Program-made: the position numbers and the translations under genes
Origin: Rhyacichthys aspro
Taxonomy: Eukaryota; Chordata; Actinopteri; Gobiiformes; Rhyacichthyidae
Assembly (NCBI GenBank): GCA_036850595.1
Contig: CM072166.1
Span: forward strand, 13,410,758 to 13,474,757
Reading direction: 5' to 3'
Length of the DNA: 64,000 nt
Shown here: piece by piece, positions 45,898 to 58,692 of the stretch
Numbering within the stretch: the first letter of the stretch is position 1
Layout: each line of letters starts with the position of its first letter
The notes under the pieces: model-generated
Databases searched by the model: none
Seen by the model: only the letters and a program-made list of their open reading frames with translations
Told to the model about the DNA's origin: nothing

Positions 45898-46522
45898 TCA
45901 GCCTTTTTTAACGGTCTTCCCGCTGTGCTGAACGTCATTTAAAATAACTAATATGTCCTATAAAAGCAGCAGCAGAAGCCCGTGCAGGTTTACACAAATA
46001 ATTAGCTGCAGGCAGACACAATTATACGCAGAGAGAAATACGACCTGCCAGAGTGCACCGTACCAACCAAAGGTAATGACCTCATTCCTTTGCAGTAAAC
46101 AACATACAGAGGATTTAAGACACAAACAAGCCCCACGACTTGGCTTTTTGAAAGTGATTAGCGCCATTACACGCAACATATCGCTCCGTTCCCCCTCTGT
46201 CTCGACGGTAGCCAGCTCTTTCCTTTCACCGCAAGCACCAAAACATGAAGCTTTTTTTAAGGGAACAAAACCAGCGGGCGATGTGTGGCTTTTTAACGGG
46301 GCTTAGCGCGCCGTGCCTCCAGGGTCTGTGGTCCCTACTGACAGCTTTACAGGCAGCTGACTGGAGGTGCCATGCCAGCACAACAAGGGAGGCCTGCAGC
46401 CACAGTGGCAACACGCAGAGGCACACATTCACAACACGCCAGGCCTGGAACGCAGCACTGGCAGGGCACGCGGCTAATGCTAATGGTACTAATGCGGAGA
46501 TATGAAGTGATAATTGTATTAC
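45898..46522. other. Candidate conserved non-coding island (copy B)
   Basis: Counterpart of 17637-18262, almost unchanged. See that entry for content. The short open frames are also kept, as expected from near identity and not in itself evidence of coding. Confidence 0.35.
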
Positions 46523-47868
46523 AGCTAAATAATGTAACAAGTTGACGACGATTAGTACGACTGTAGAGCGTGCGAGAACAGTGGAATTTGTAGAACGTGT
46601 GGGGGAGAATAGGCTACAATTGCACGCTACAATTTGCCAAGTGCATCATGTATTATGAATATATAGTGCACAAAATATATGCTCTGTTCCAACAAGAGGC
46701 CACTTGCAGAACATTATTTTCTTTTTCCACCACAATTAGAGATTGACTCTTTATCTTAATAGGCTTTATGCATAACTCACTTTTTGGCTAAACAAGGCAC
46801 TTCAGTCACAGGTCAGGACACAGGATGAAACATTAATAAATATCAGAAATTGGTATAATTTTCTTTAAAAAAAAGAAAAGAGAAAAAAATGCTCTAAAAT
46901 GCTGCTAAAATGCAATTAAAAGTTTTCAAAAAACAATCCAATGTAGCACAAAATAATCAGAAAAAATATGCAAATGTAAAAGATAATGCTTTAATGTTAC
47001 AAGAATGACAAAAAAAAAAAAAAAAAAAAAAAGACCCAACAACAATAAAAAAAATAAAAAAAAACTCAAAGGAAATAATATCCAAAGTCACAAAAAACAC
47101 TTAAAAACAGAAAAAAATCACCAAAAACCTGCATAAATGCCACGAAAAATGACAAGGCATTGTAATTGTCCTTTAACAGATCATAATTTGATACTTTGCC
47201 CAGGTTTAACCAATACAAAAATAACAACTTATTAATTTAACTTATTGTTTAACTTACTATCAAAATGATAATATAATTCTAACAGTGTAGACTTCGAGTT
47301 GTATTCAGCTTTTCTTAGTTTTCATATAAGAGACTGACAAGCTGTACATGCTGATCCCATTGAAGCAAAGTGGCAGCCTATATATTATCATGTCCTAATA
47401 TTGTGTGGCAGCCTTTACAACAGCTCCAGAACATTATAGCATTGTTTGTGGAGTGCTTAGTGTCTCATTTACCATAGAACAGAATGGAGATGGAAGATAC
47501 AAGTTGGACTGATGTATGCTGTAGATGGCTTCCCTAAGTATGCTTTCTTTTATAGTGTAATGATTACCATATTATAACATTTATTTACATATAAAAACAT
47601 GGTGGCTTCTGTTGTGAGCTAAAAATAATATTCTTCCTCTGTTTCCATGTTGAATATGGAGGCTCCGTTCTGCTAAATGTTATGATTATGCCCACCGAGA
47701 ACATAGGTCACTTCGTTTTTCTTCCAATGTACATCATTTACTTTAATTTGATCCCATCAATCATTTTGTCAGCTGCTTTTTCCACATGTTGAATATCTCC
47801 AGTTGGATGGAACTCCTTAAATATACCGCATATAAATAGGTACATGTAAAATCAGATTCGAGGGGCCC
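46523..47868. other. AT-rich sequence with poly-A tracts (copy B)
   Basis: The poly-A at about 47010-47032 is longer than in copy A. Near 46700 a short stretch (GGCCACTTGCAGAACA) differs from copy A by more than simple substitution. Confidence 0.45.
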
Positions 47869-48370
47869 CGGAGCCGCACTGGGGACTTGTTGATTTTCAC
47901 ATTGTGGTTTTCGGTGCAGAACAGAGGCGAAGTCAGACGGACAGAGTACAGAGCTGTGCGGAACGCCACCAGGGAGCACCGTGCCAGCCAGACCCCGACC
48001 CCGACTGTGGCTCAAATCCTGGCACGGACCCTCTTCGGGACTGCAGAAAGACCCGGAGCAGGACACTTTCACGTTGCTTTCACAGGCTCGACAGTCGGGG
48101 CATTAGCGGGCATTAGCGGCGCACCAGAACCCGCTGCGTGGACTGCGTGTGGGTGCATTTTCTGATTTCTCCATCGTCTTTTTTCCCCCTGTTTTTTACT
48201 CCTAACCTGTGCCGCTTCACTTTGTCACACGGTTGCGTTTCCAGTTTGTCCGAGTGCGCTGCCAAGTCAAATGTACCAGGCTTTACAGACTGTAAACACA
48301 GGCGCGCAGCAGAAAACAGGCCGCCGCTAATGCACTGAAGCGCTGCCAATGCGCTGATTTAAAAGCTCAC
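47869..48370. other. GC-rich island (copy B)
   Basis: Counterpart of 19601-20080, with about 19 extra bases at 47978-47996 (within ACCGTGCCAGCCAGACCCC and following). The insertion breaks frame agreement with copy A. Confidence 0.3.
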
Positions 48371-49081
48371 ACTGATAGGGATATGGATGTGGAGAGCTGC
48401 TGTATTTACTGTAAAGGAAACAGAATTCCAGCAAAGTTTATTTTCTGAAATTTGAAAACATACATTCAAACGCTGCCTTACATTAAACATTTCATATATT
48501 TACCACAGGGCACTTAACATTTGTATAAATAAATCAGCAGCCTATATTTTAAACTGCAATATTTGTACAAGTTAATATTTCTCTCCATTTAATTAAGCAG
48601 TGCCACTGATAATTACAGCTGTGCTAATATTTAACAAAACAAACAACCACATTTAATACTGTTTTTATACAACACTATATGGCGGTATAGGGTGTATAAG
48701 GGAATGCCATGCCCGTATTTAAACTCTTTGCCTTGAATTCAACTCTGGAAGTGTAAGTTTGAGTTGATTGACTTTTTTTTATATGTTTTTTAACACAAAT
48801 GTCAGCAAAAATAACCATAACAGTGCTTTTACAGACCTATCCTTACCCTCTACACAGCTATGTTCACACAATGTAACGTAAGTTCAGGAAAAATCCATTA
48901 GGACATACAAGTTTATAATATTTTCCTGGTACCACATAATCATATGTTCACATTATTTATTTATTTATTATTAAAAAAAGTTTTCTATTGGTGCTCATAT
49001 TTCTACATATTTTTTTTGCCACAGGCTGTAGGACATTTTTTCTAATTCAATTACTTCAAGCGATTCATTGACCCATTCTCT

Positions 49082-49424
49082 TTATTTAGACTTTATTAGT
49101 CTGAGATTTTTCATTTGAGTTGGAGTTGAGGATACATTAATGAGGTGTTGGTTGGATATTTATTTTTGCCTGAGATAAGACTTGTGCTGTTATTCCAGCC
49201 CATATTTCCTGGATCTTATAGCAGTCCCACAATAGATGCAATAATGTTGAGTTGAGTCTGTTGATGGCTGTTGTTTGGAATATTTAAAACACCTAGGTCA
49301 GAGATTATCTGGCCGCCAAGAAACAATGAAGAAGGCTACTATAAGTTAATATTATGTGAACTATTTAAAATGAGAATGTAGATGAACAATAGCATGTTTT
49401 TTGGTCACTTGTGTGCATCTAAGC
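49082..49424. other. Sequence present only in copy B
   Basis: About 340 bases with no counterpart in copy A, where some 30 unrelated bases (20792-20820) stand instead. AT-rich, no gene. It leads into the 5' end of the hAT-like element. Most simply the deletion happened on copy A. Confidence 0.6.
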
Positions 49425-50069
49425 CATTAGTGTCAAACTCAAAGTGGTGAGGGTCCACAATAGTTAAGAGGAATCCTTTGAGGGGCTGAAAGGAGAAAAA
49501 ATTTTAAATGTGAGATTTCATCTTCATTTGTGAACAGGTTTTACTCAGATTTGAACAGGTTTTAGATGGATTTGAACAGATTTTAATTGGATTTAAACAA
49601 GTTTATTTGGATTGGAACAGGATTTAGATGATTTGAAGAGATTTTAGTAGGATTTCAAAAGGTTTTAGTCAGATTTGAACAGGTTTTAGTTGGATTTGAA
49701 GAGGATTTAGTTGGATTTGAAGAGGATTTAGATGGATTTGAACAGGTTTTAGTTGGATTTGAACAGGTTTTAGTTGGATTTGAACAGGATTTAGATGGAT
49801 TTGAACAGGTTTTAGTTGAATTTGAACAGGTTTTAGTTGAATTTGAACAGGATGTAGATGGATTTGAACAGGTTTTAGGTCCAATTTGAACAGGTTTTAG
49901 CTGGATTTGAACAGGTTGTAGTAGGTAATCTTTGTAGCAAAAATCAACCATCTAAAACCTGTTCAGATCCAAATAAAACCTGTTCAAACCTACTACTAAA
50001 TGTATTGAAGGGCCACATAAAACATTGCAAAAGGTCACATTTGTCGCAGACCCTAGTTTCAAACTGCAT
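49425..50069 (+). mobile_element. hAT-like minisatellite element with 5' end kept (copy B)
   Basis: Starts CATTAGTGTCAAACTC, then GAGGGTCC and GGAATCCTTTGAGGGGCTG, lead-in, 21-bp array, TTTGTAGCAAAAATC spacer, reverse-oriented units (about 49945-49990) and the 3' block GGGCCACATAAAACATTGC ending near CTAGTTTCAAACTGC. The 3' terminal repeat is decayed and no target-site duplication is clear. It shows what copy A has lost. Confidence 0.7.
49533..49920 (+). repeat. 21-bp minisatellite array, ~18 units (copy B)
   Basis: Same unit as in copy A but about 11 units fewer. Open frames of 71-98 codons on the minus strand (NPTKTCS-type and QIQLKPV-type heptads) come from the repeat. Confidence 0.92.
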
Positions 50070-50665
50070 TTTTTGTTCCGACAGCTGTTGATTTACAAAT
50101 TAATACATACATACATTCTTCACTTGAAAAAACAAACCACTAGATAAGACGAACACATTTCCAAACGTCTAAAAAGAACATGCATCTTTTGTATCTATGA
50201 CTCTTTCAAGTCATCAACAATACAAATAATTCGGCCTGTTTTTGTAACCAAGGGTCTCATAGGTTAACACAGGCAGTATAAAGTGATTTGTATGTGTAAA
50301 TCCAACATAATGACAGATGATATAAAAAACTTTGGCTCGCACACTGTTGATAAATGCCAAAACGGAGCAAATGAAGCCCATATGCATCTGTTTATTGTCT
50401 TGGCTCATTACTTAATAATGTTTGTGTAATAGTAGGGAGCAATTATAGCTTGCAAAAACCTCTTAAAAACATGAGCTGTTTGTTGTAAAAGTCAACTCAG
50501 TCAACGTTTACTTACCATTAGGATGAACATGGACCAAAGTCTCCCAGAGGTGACGACGGATGAGAGAGTGTGCAGTTTCAGTGCAGGCAGAGCAGGAGAG
50601 GAACTGAGTACACTTTACACTGGTTGTGAGCTAAACATGAAACCAAGTATGAAAGTGTAAGAGAG

Positions 50666-51635
50666 TGCGGTGTTAATAAGAATCCTTTCAGGGCCAAAGA
50701 GATAAAATTTTGAGAGATTTTATCTTAATTTGTGAACAGGTTTTACTCAGATTTGAACAGGTTTTAGTTGGATTTGAACAGGATTTAGGTGGATTTGAAC
50801 AGGTTTTAGTTGGATTTGAACAGGATTTAGGTGGATTTGAACAGATTTTAGTTGGATCTGAACAGGTTTTAGTTGGATTTGAACAGGTTTTAGTTGGAGT
50901 TGAACAGGTTTTAGTTGGATTTGAACAGGTTTTAGTTGGATTTGAACAGGTTTTAGTGAGATTTGAAAAGGTTTTAGTTGGATTTGAACATGATTTAGGT
51001 TGATTTGAACAGGTTTTAGTCAGATTTAGGTGGATTTCAACAGATTTTAGTTGGATTTGAACAGGATTTAGTCTGATTTGTACAGGTTTTAGTTGGATTT
51101 AACAGGTTTTAGTTCGATTTGAACAGGTTTTAGTTGGATTTGAACAGGTTTTAGTTGGATTTGAACAGGATTTAGTCGGATTTGGACAGGTTTTAGTTGG
51201 ATTTGAACAGGATTTAGGTGGATTTGAACAGGTTTTAGTTGGAGTTGAACAGGTTTTAGTCGGATTTGTACAGGTTTTAGTTGGATTTGAAAAGGTTTTA
51301 GTTGGATTTGAACATGATTTAGGTGGATTTGAACAGGTTTTAATCAGATTTTAATAGGATTTAGGTGGATTTCAACAGATTTTAGTTGGATTTGTACAGG
51401 TTTTAGTCAGATTTGAACAGGTTTTAGTTGGAGTTGAACAGGCTTTAGTCGGATTTGTACAGGTTTTAGTCAGATTTGAACAGGTTTTAGTTGGATTTGA
51501 ACATGATTTAGGTGGATTTGAACAGGTTTTAATCAGATTTTAACAGGATTTAGGTGGATTTTCAACAGATTTTAGTTGGATTTGTACAGGTTTTAGTCAG
51601 ATTTGAACAGGTTTTAGTTGGATTTCAACAGACAC
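50666..51635 (+). mobile_element. hAT-like minisatellite element lacking both ends (copy B)
   Basis: Counterpart of 22219-23712 with the same abrupt ends, hence end loss predates the separation of the two copies. The array is about 520 bases shorter. Confidence 0.55.
50734..51629 (+). repeat. 21-bp minisatellite array, ~43 units (copy B)
   Basis: The 189-bp higher-order period is kept: GGAGTTGAACAGG starts at 51241 and again at 51430. The 97-codon open frame at 50710-51003 is a heptad by-product. Confidence 0.95.
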
Positions 51636-51792
51636 TGTTATGTTGTATAATTCTGAAAGTCCAGCCATAAACCATGTGGGTGCAGTAAAAAAGCAGAATT
51701 AAAGTGTCAAACATCACCACATCAATCCTTTATAAATAAACAAACAGCTGTAAAAGGTGCCGGGATCTATTTGAGTAATAATCTCCATCCGT

Positions 51793-52173
51793 CACAAAGA
51801 TGATTGTTTGGGGTCGAGCTTTACAGTGACCTCTGCGTTGAAATGAGCTAAAAGTGAGCGTTTCAGATGCTAACTGCGGTCGAGTGCTCCCGAGGAGGCG
51901 GAGCCGCTGCCGGGAGCTCGTCTGAATCCCGTTCATTATCCCGAGCTGCTGCAGCCTTAAATGTGGCTTTATGGGAGCGGCCCGAGTCCCACAGGACAAA
52001 TTAGGCCACAGATCGCTACATTTGGGGGAATAAAAGTGGCCATTGAAAAGGCAGATTGTTCCAATTTTGTCATTAGTTTTACTGCTGGCCAGAAAGTAAA
52101 AGGATGTCTGCCTCGGCTTGTCAGAAGCAGTTTAGGAGGAGTTGCAGTCTATACAGCCACACTACATATATAG
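51793..52173. other. Candidate conserved non-coding island (copy B)
   Basis: Counterpart of 23870-24250 with one inserted A near 51960 and a few substitutions. Confidence 0.3.
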
Positions 52174-52949
52174 TCTAAGAATGATTTGTCACTGAAAAGA
52201 AAAAAAAAAGAATGATGTGTGAATGAAAGGGAAACAAATGAAAAAATATTGCTAAACAAATATTCTATATTCAGTTATTGGCTAAATATTGATAAAAATA
52301 TTGGTTGGAGCCTGTTAAATATGGAAATCAAAAGGGACAATCTGCTGATTCAGAATCTGTATGACCTTTGCTGTATGTCCCTGCAAAATGGCTTCATTTT
52401 TCAAGAGTCTGAGAAGGACAGAAAAGTTTTGTGTTTGGCAAGTACACCAACAAATAAGAACAAGTCTTCACTCAGATTATGAACAAACTAGACTGGATAC
52501 TTTATTTACCTCAGTGGAAATTTAGAATTCCAGCGTCACAATCATTTACAAAGATGCACACAGCATACAATAATAGTCAGATGAAAAATGAATGTAAAGT
52601 AATATCAAACAGAATAGACATTTGACAATCTGAAGCAAAAGTGTAAGCATTATTTCTGCTTTCTGTATGAAGTATGTATGAAAACTGTGTGCATCTCTGA
52701 GAGAAATAAAAAAAAAAAAAGCAGTTAAGATTCAACTCCAAATTCTGTCTGTTCTGGTGACACAAGCCTCTTTAGTGCCTTATAGCATCCCCTGCTAGAC
52801 CTAGCTGCCTCTCACAAGTTGTGTGTATTTTTTCAGCCATCAGCAGCTCTGTAATGCCAGTGGAATATAGTTTAAATCTATGCATGCACAAAAGAAGAAC
52901 AATTTGTAATCATTTCATAAAAAACTGATTTAGAATTGAGTCCTTTGTG
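52174..52949. other. AT-rich sequence, counterpart of 24251-25048
   Basis: Has its own indels, including extra bases around 52329-52352 (AAAGGGACAATCTGCTGATT) absent from copy A. No gene. Confidence 0.4.
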
Positions 52950-52950
52950 T

Positions 52951-53307
52951 CAAGTGGTGTCAAACTCAAATTGGTGAGGGGCTGCGAAAGTTAATAAGTA
53001 TCCTTTCAGTGAGATTTGGAAGCTTTTGTTAAATTCTGAATGTGAAATTTTATTTTCATTTGAGTTATCACATAAACAGTAATTTCCTCATTTTATGGAA
53101 ACTGGTTTTGGTGGATATAAACATGTTGCAGTTGGATTTGAACAGGTTTCAGTCAGCTTTGAACAGTTTGCAGTTGGATTTCAACAGGTTTTAGTTAAAA
53201 CTGATTAGGTTTTACTTCTCATACACATCTAAAACATGGAAAAATCAAATTAAAACCACGATCCAAAAATATAACATATTGAAGGGCCACATAAAACATT
53301 GCAAAGG
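52951..53307 (+). mobile_element. Short hAT-like minisatellite element, 3'-truncated (copy B)
   Basis: Counterpart of 25049-25434. A deletion of about 45 bases directly after CATTGCAAAGG removes the 3' terminal repeat that copy A retains. About five diverged units lie at 53103-53216. Confidence 0.6.
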
Positions 53308-53661
53308 ATACATAGTGAGTCTTTAAAGTCCCAGTTTCAATACTGACTACACAGTGTTTTCAATAAAAGTGAAACAACAGTAAACATTAATTTAAACACT
53401 AATGCTTGATTGGTATTGGCTGATACTGCTCTCAGTGATTGGAAAAATACTTGGAGAACTCTTAGTACAATGTTTTTAAATATTGTACTAAGAATGATAA
53501 GAAAATGTTCACTCTTCATATAATATATTTATTTGGTGGCCTTCAATTCAAAATAGTGAGATCTGTTTAAAACTCCTCACCACAAATCCAAAAAAAGTCG
53601 GCTGCACACTATCTGAGGATTATTGTGAACTCTTGTAAAAATACACAGGAAAAAAAAAAGC
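53308..53661. other. AT-rich sequence, nothing recognised
   Basis: Poly-A near 53650 is about half the length seen in copy A. Confidence 0.4.
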
Positions 53662-54258
53662 GATGGCAGGCTTTCACCAGTGAAGGCTAATTGTGTGTGT
53701 CGTGGCTCTTATAAAGAAGCAGTTCACCTCTTCATGTGGAAGCAGGTTGTGACTCCTGTGAAAATGTTATGGTAGCGAGGGTCTGGATTAGGTGTCAGCA
53801 GGACTGGGGGTCTGCAGCTAGCGCGACTGGACACCACTGCTCCATGTAGCATTGAATTCTGGGAGTGCATGTATAGTTGTTCCATTGTGCGCCGCATTGA
53901 CTGATCATGTCCCCGTCCCGTTCAGCGTCGTCACGATCTGAAGGCCACACGGTGGAGATGTGCGGTCACAAATCTGCCCTTTCCCCCTCCCCTCTCTCTC
54001 TGACTGTTTAAACCCCGGAGGAAAAGCCTGTCCGAGGTAGCCAGACTATCAGACTCCACAGTACCGGGACCCCCCACCCCTGCCCCATTCATACACCCGC
54101 CCTGCCCCACTCCACATGAGTCAAAGAGCCCTTCTTCTCTCTGCCAGCTGACTGCAGGAGGAGTGACAGGAGAGTAGCCTGGGAGTGCCCACAGGGAGGG
54201 AGCCGTGATACAGCAGATAGAGCTCATTAGCCCCATAGCATTAGCTTTAGCTTATAGC
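53662..54258. other. GC-richer island (copy B)
   Basis: Counterpart of 25797-26393. The minus-strand open frame 53931-54236 differs from copy A at a few residues and has no domain. Confidence 0.3.
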
Positions 54259-55108
54259 TGTCAGTTCACATTAATCAGCAAAATAAACGGTGCAGTTTAG
54301 ATTTTACAAAATGGCACTATTAACTCTTTTTCAACGTATTGTATGAACTTAATAATAATATTCAATCAAGGCATGTGATAAATTTGCATGAATTAACTGC
54401 TGCACATATAGTACATTGTCAGCTTTTCTGCACATTTAAAATAATTTGGTATATTTTACCATTTCACTTTGAATCCTATTTGTGTAAACCGTATTATTTT
54501 AAAAGCGAATGTGAGGCCATCTGTCTCACAATAGGGTCAAGACAATGATTCAAAACCCTCCAGCCCATCTAAATTGAGATTATAAAAAAAAAAATAGCAA
54601 AAAAAAAAGCATCCATGCTTTGGAATGGTCTTGTTGAAATGCTGGGACAGGACCCAGAAAGATCTGGGCATAATTGAATTCCCACAATCCTCAGTGAACT
54701 AAAGGTATATCGCAAAGTAGAATGAATTAGTAATACAGAGAACTCATGTTTAACGTTATTGCAGCTAAAAGTGGATTGCTTCTCTGAAGTTGTTTTAACA
54801 GTCAGAAATTTTCTTAAACATAATGTTTTATACAAATTTAGCATGCAAAGATTTATGAATAAACCACATAATGAAATTCCTCTTTTTTCTGGTTCTATTT
54901 TGTTCAATTACAAACCAGCAAAAAGGATGATTTTTCTTTTATAAGTTGTAATGTAAAGAATCAATCAATTATTTGCCTGGTTTAGCATAATTTTTTTTAA
55001 TTATTATTATTATTCACATTATTTTGCCTATTTTTTCCCCTTTAATGCATTTGATCATTTACAACATAGTTCTGCATCCATTTGATGATTCTTGATTTCA
55101 AAAATTTT
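54259..55108. other. AT-rich sequence, nothing firm
   Basis: Poly-A tracts near 54583-54608 are interrupted by TAGC, unlike copy A. A short deletion lies near 54430. Confidence 0.4.
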
Positions 55109-55153
55109 AGCAACCCACTTTTGGGCCACAACCCAGTGTTTGGGAACCTTTCG
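55109..55153 (-). mobile_element. Solo end of a hAT-type element (copy B)
   Basis: Counterpart of 27268-27312, unchanged GGTTCCCAAACACTGGG wording on the minus strand. Confidence 0.4.
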
Positions 55154-55270
55154 CCAAATAAATCACCATATTTTCTGTAATATAAGCAGATGATACAGGA
55201 CAATACTACCTCTTCAGACTAGTTTCATTAAAACATTTATGTCACCTTTACATACATTGTCCTCACAAAA

Positions 55271-56921
55271 CCAATATGTCCACATAACGTCACAAATCCA
55301 TGCGCGCACACACTCCCACACACCCTGCGTCAGTCGTCCACTTCTCTGCGTCCCGTCACGTCACACCTGAGCCTCACGCACAAACAAACACGGCCGTCTA
55401 AAGTGTTAAGGACGAGACCCATCTGCTAATGGCTCCGACACTCTGGCTACTGTAACGCACACGTATAATTAATGAACACACTTGCCACAGGGCTTCCACA
55501 CGCCAAGTGAGAGCCGGTTCCTCTGGCGTTTCCTCCCCCGTGGGCTCCGACGTGCTCCTCGGCACAGTGCAGCCTCACAGAAGCCCGTGCTGAACAAGCA
55601 GCGCTACGTCTAATAAGGCAGAAAAATAAATATGGAAAGTCAAATTATCCTCTGAGTCATATTGCACTGCGTGTTAAAGGGACGCACAATAACAAGTCTT
55701 TCACGTGGACCGGTGATTAATGAATCAGGAAGAAAATGCACTGGTAATTCAAGGGTCGGGATCAGCTTTCGCATCGACCAAAAAAAATGAATGAAAACAC
55801 CAAAGAAAAACATGGATTCTCAAATGGGGAAATGTGTGTTTTAAAGGAGTGGATGTTGGAAGTGTAACTCCAGAACAGGACGTATCAGGAAACTGTCAGA
55901 ACTTTATGGACATGCTTTCGGCCTGTAGTTGCACAGGCACTCACAAATACAGCCAAAAAAGACTAAATTATAAGTCATTTCAGCAACTGCACATCAGCCC
56001 TAAGCCTGGCTTATATAATACTCAGTATTGTGCTGTGATATCATCTCTAAGTTGCTTACTTCATACTTACTTGCTTGGAGTCATATTTTCTTTTCTTTGC
56101 AAAGTGCTCATGCTAACGCTACCTAGAAGATAACAAACTCCCAAATATGTCAAAAAGGGATTTAAACAGTTAACATTTACCAGTACTTTATGATCATAAA
56201 AAGGCCATGGGTGTTGAATAAGAGGGGTGTCCACTGTGGGAGCATTCATTTTGTAATCATCCAACTCCTTGCTTTAAATATAAATGTGATTAGCCTATTT
56301 GTTTTATTTTGATGTGCATTTTCAGATAAAATATGAATGAAAAGAGAGGAGTTAAATGTGAGCCTTAAGAGTGGATGTTTGGAGGGTAACTGTAGATTAG
56401 GATGCATCAGGGATGTGTTGAGGCCTAATGGAAGACCTGGCGTCCTTCAGGCCTTAACACAGGGACTCCCAAATGCACCCAGACGGAGCTAGACGGGCAG
56501 GCGTCCATCAGCGCTCCTCCGCTGCCTCTCCGCTCCTGGCAAATTAGCAGGAATTTGTTGGGGAGGGCCGATTGTTTTCTCTTTAAACGCGGCATGTTTT
56601 CGCTGGGGAAGTCGCCTTCTCCTGCGCGCCTCAATATTGTGTGAACGGAGGTGAATGGAGGCCTTTATAAGCAAGTGAGGTGGCTGTGGTCGGAGCCGCC
56701 GCGCTGCCAGCCACGCGTCCTCGCCTCAAACTCTCAGGATGATTGGCTCGCCTCGGGTTTGACTCTTCAGGGGCCTCCCCTACGAAGATGAATGCACTTA
56801 TTCAAATCCTGCGCCTCCGATTGACCGGGGAAATGAATGAAATATTGAATTTACTCATTTTAAAATTCAAGCCTAATCTGATTTAGCTGCATAAAAATGA
56901 CCAAATAGATTTGTTTAGTTA
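55271..56921. other. Long near-identical island (copy B)
   Basis: Counterpart of 27430-29080; the only clear difference I find over the first 1.4 kb is a single base near 56204. Confidence 0.4.
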
Positions 56922-57788
56922 AGATTCAAATCGTACTTCACGGACTCAAACCTAGCATATCCACTTTCCGACTGTAGGGACCTGACTGAAATGATGTTGA
57001 TTCTGTCTTTCCATCATTAGTTTATGTTCTTAACAGTCAGTACTTGAACCCTGGCCCTTTTGTTCTGCACAGGTCTATATCCAGGTTCAATGACTAATAA
57101 GATGCTGAGTATGAGTCAATATGGAGTCCAGTGACCATGTTGAAACCCAGATCCACCTAAGCCTGACTCAAAAGGGCTGGACCTGGAGTGTATTAATAGA
57201 CGTGGACTTCAAGCTCTTACTCATGAACATTGCACAAAGATTTTCCTTCAGAGACTAGCTGGAGTCTGATGGATTACAACATTATAGTCAGTGGCAAGGG
57301 ACAGCAGCTTATCCATTAAATGTCAAAGTGCAAATATGTCTCCGTAATTTGTATTTTAAGTGTTTGAATATTCAATGTGACCAAGTTTTCTTTTATGGAA
57401 CTTTATTGTCATTGGAAATGGGTCGAAACGGTCCGAACTGCAATTTTTAGGAGGAAAGTGATGCAGTGATTTTTGCTGTTTAGTTGTTAGTAGATAGTTG
57501 ATGATCCCCCTTGATGCTTAGATTACCGGGTTAGAGATTCGCCAAAAACCTAGTACTAAAAAAGGAACAAGAAAGAAAAAATGGAGAAGAAGAGACAAGG
57601 GTTCCGTCCAATATATGAAGCCCTCCAGGATCTGAAGGCTTCTTGATCAGAGCTGGTTGGATGGCGATTATGATACAGTGTTTAATGCCAATGCAGACCA
57701 AAGCTGCCAGAGTTGAAATTTGTAGTCTAAAGGGATTCACTTAAAGCTGCATTAACCCAAATTTTGGAACCAGAACCAGTTTTGGAAT

Positions 57789-58031
57789 AGAATTTGTCTC
57801 TATTTTATCGACAGCCATTTTTTCAATGTTCAGCAGCCAATGGGAACTTGAGACCACTCTCTATGTGAGTATGTGAAAACTTCCACTATGCACTGAACAT
57901 TCTCCTCTCTTAAAATTCTCCAAAAAAGCCTAGGTGATGTTTTTCACAGATCATTCCTAATACAAAGTAATATCTGGTGATAAAACAATTTTTTCTCAAA
58001 TAAAAGAAAAAAATCTTGTACTTTCTATTTA
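57789..58031. other. Sequence present only in copy B
   Basis: About 243 bases replace about 10 bases in copy A. No terminal inverted repeats or target-site duplication are evident at its edges, so a deletion on copy A is likelier than an insertion here. No gene. Confidence 0.6.
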
Positions 58032-58123
58032 TCAATTTGAATCAGTGAATTGCAGGTTTTGGTGATAGTTGCATTGAATGTGATAAATCAGATTTTTCAA
58101 ATTGAGTTGTACTGTATTACATG

Positions 58124-58684
58124 CAGTGTTCATTTTGTGGTCAAATAATTTCGTCATAGTTTTTGTCAACAACATATTTTTTCAGCTGAAAATGAAACAA
58201 AAACTAACTAAAAAGTAATTAATGTGAACGAAAACTATGACTAAATGTATTGACACTTCAACGAATCAAAGCCGTTCTCTTTTCATCTCCTGTCATCTTC
58301 CCGCGGCTCGAACAAATGTTTGCATCTGACATCACTCCTGCAATGCTTAAAAAGATGAGTTCTGATTGGATCTCTTCTCGGCTCGTCCCGTCTCCTCCTT
58401 TTTCTCCATCTTTGTCTCCATCTGTTAATCTTTGTTTTGTTTTTATATTTCAAACAATGTTAACACTTGGTACCTTAATACCAGCCGTAACAGGCTAGTA
58501 GTATTTTCATTTCATTCAGGTAGAAATTATTACTTCAGCAAAAAAACAAAACAAAACACTGAAAATGCATTACCCTTCATATTTTATTTGACCAAATCTA
58601 TTGTAGATATAGTCGACTTAAACTAGACTAAAACTAATAATGATTAGATAACAAAATTATGACAAAAGCTAAAATTTAACACTG
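58124..58684. mobile_element. Non-autonomous hAT-like element, family 2 (copy B)
   Basis: Same ends (CAGTGTTCATTTTG and the complement of CAGTGTTAAATTTTAGC) and same flanking ATTACATG (58116-58123) and ATTATATG (58685-58692) as copy A. It is about 40 bases longer, with different wording at about 58301-58480, so this copy seems more complete. Confidence 0.7.
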
Positions 58685-58692
58685 ATTATATG

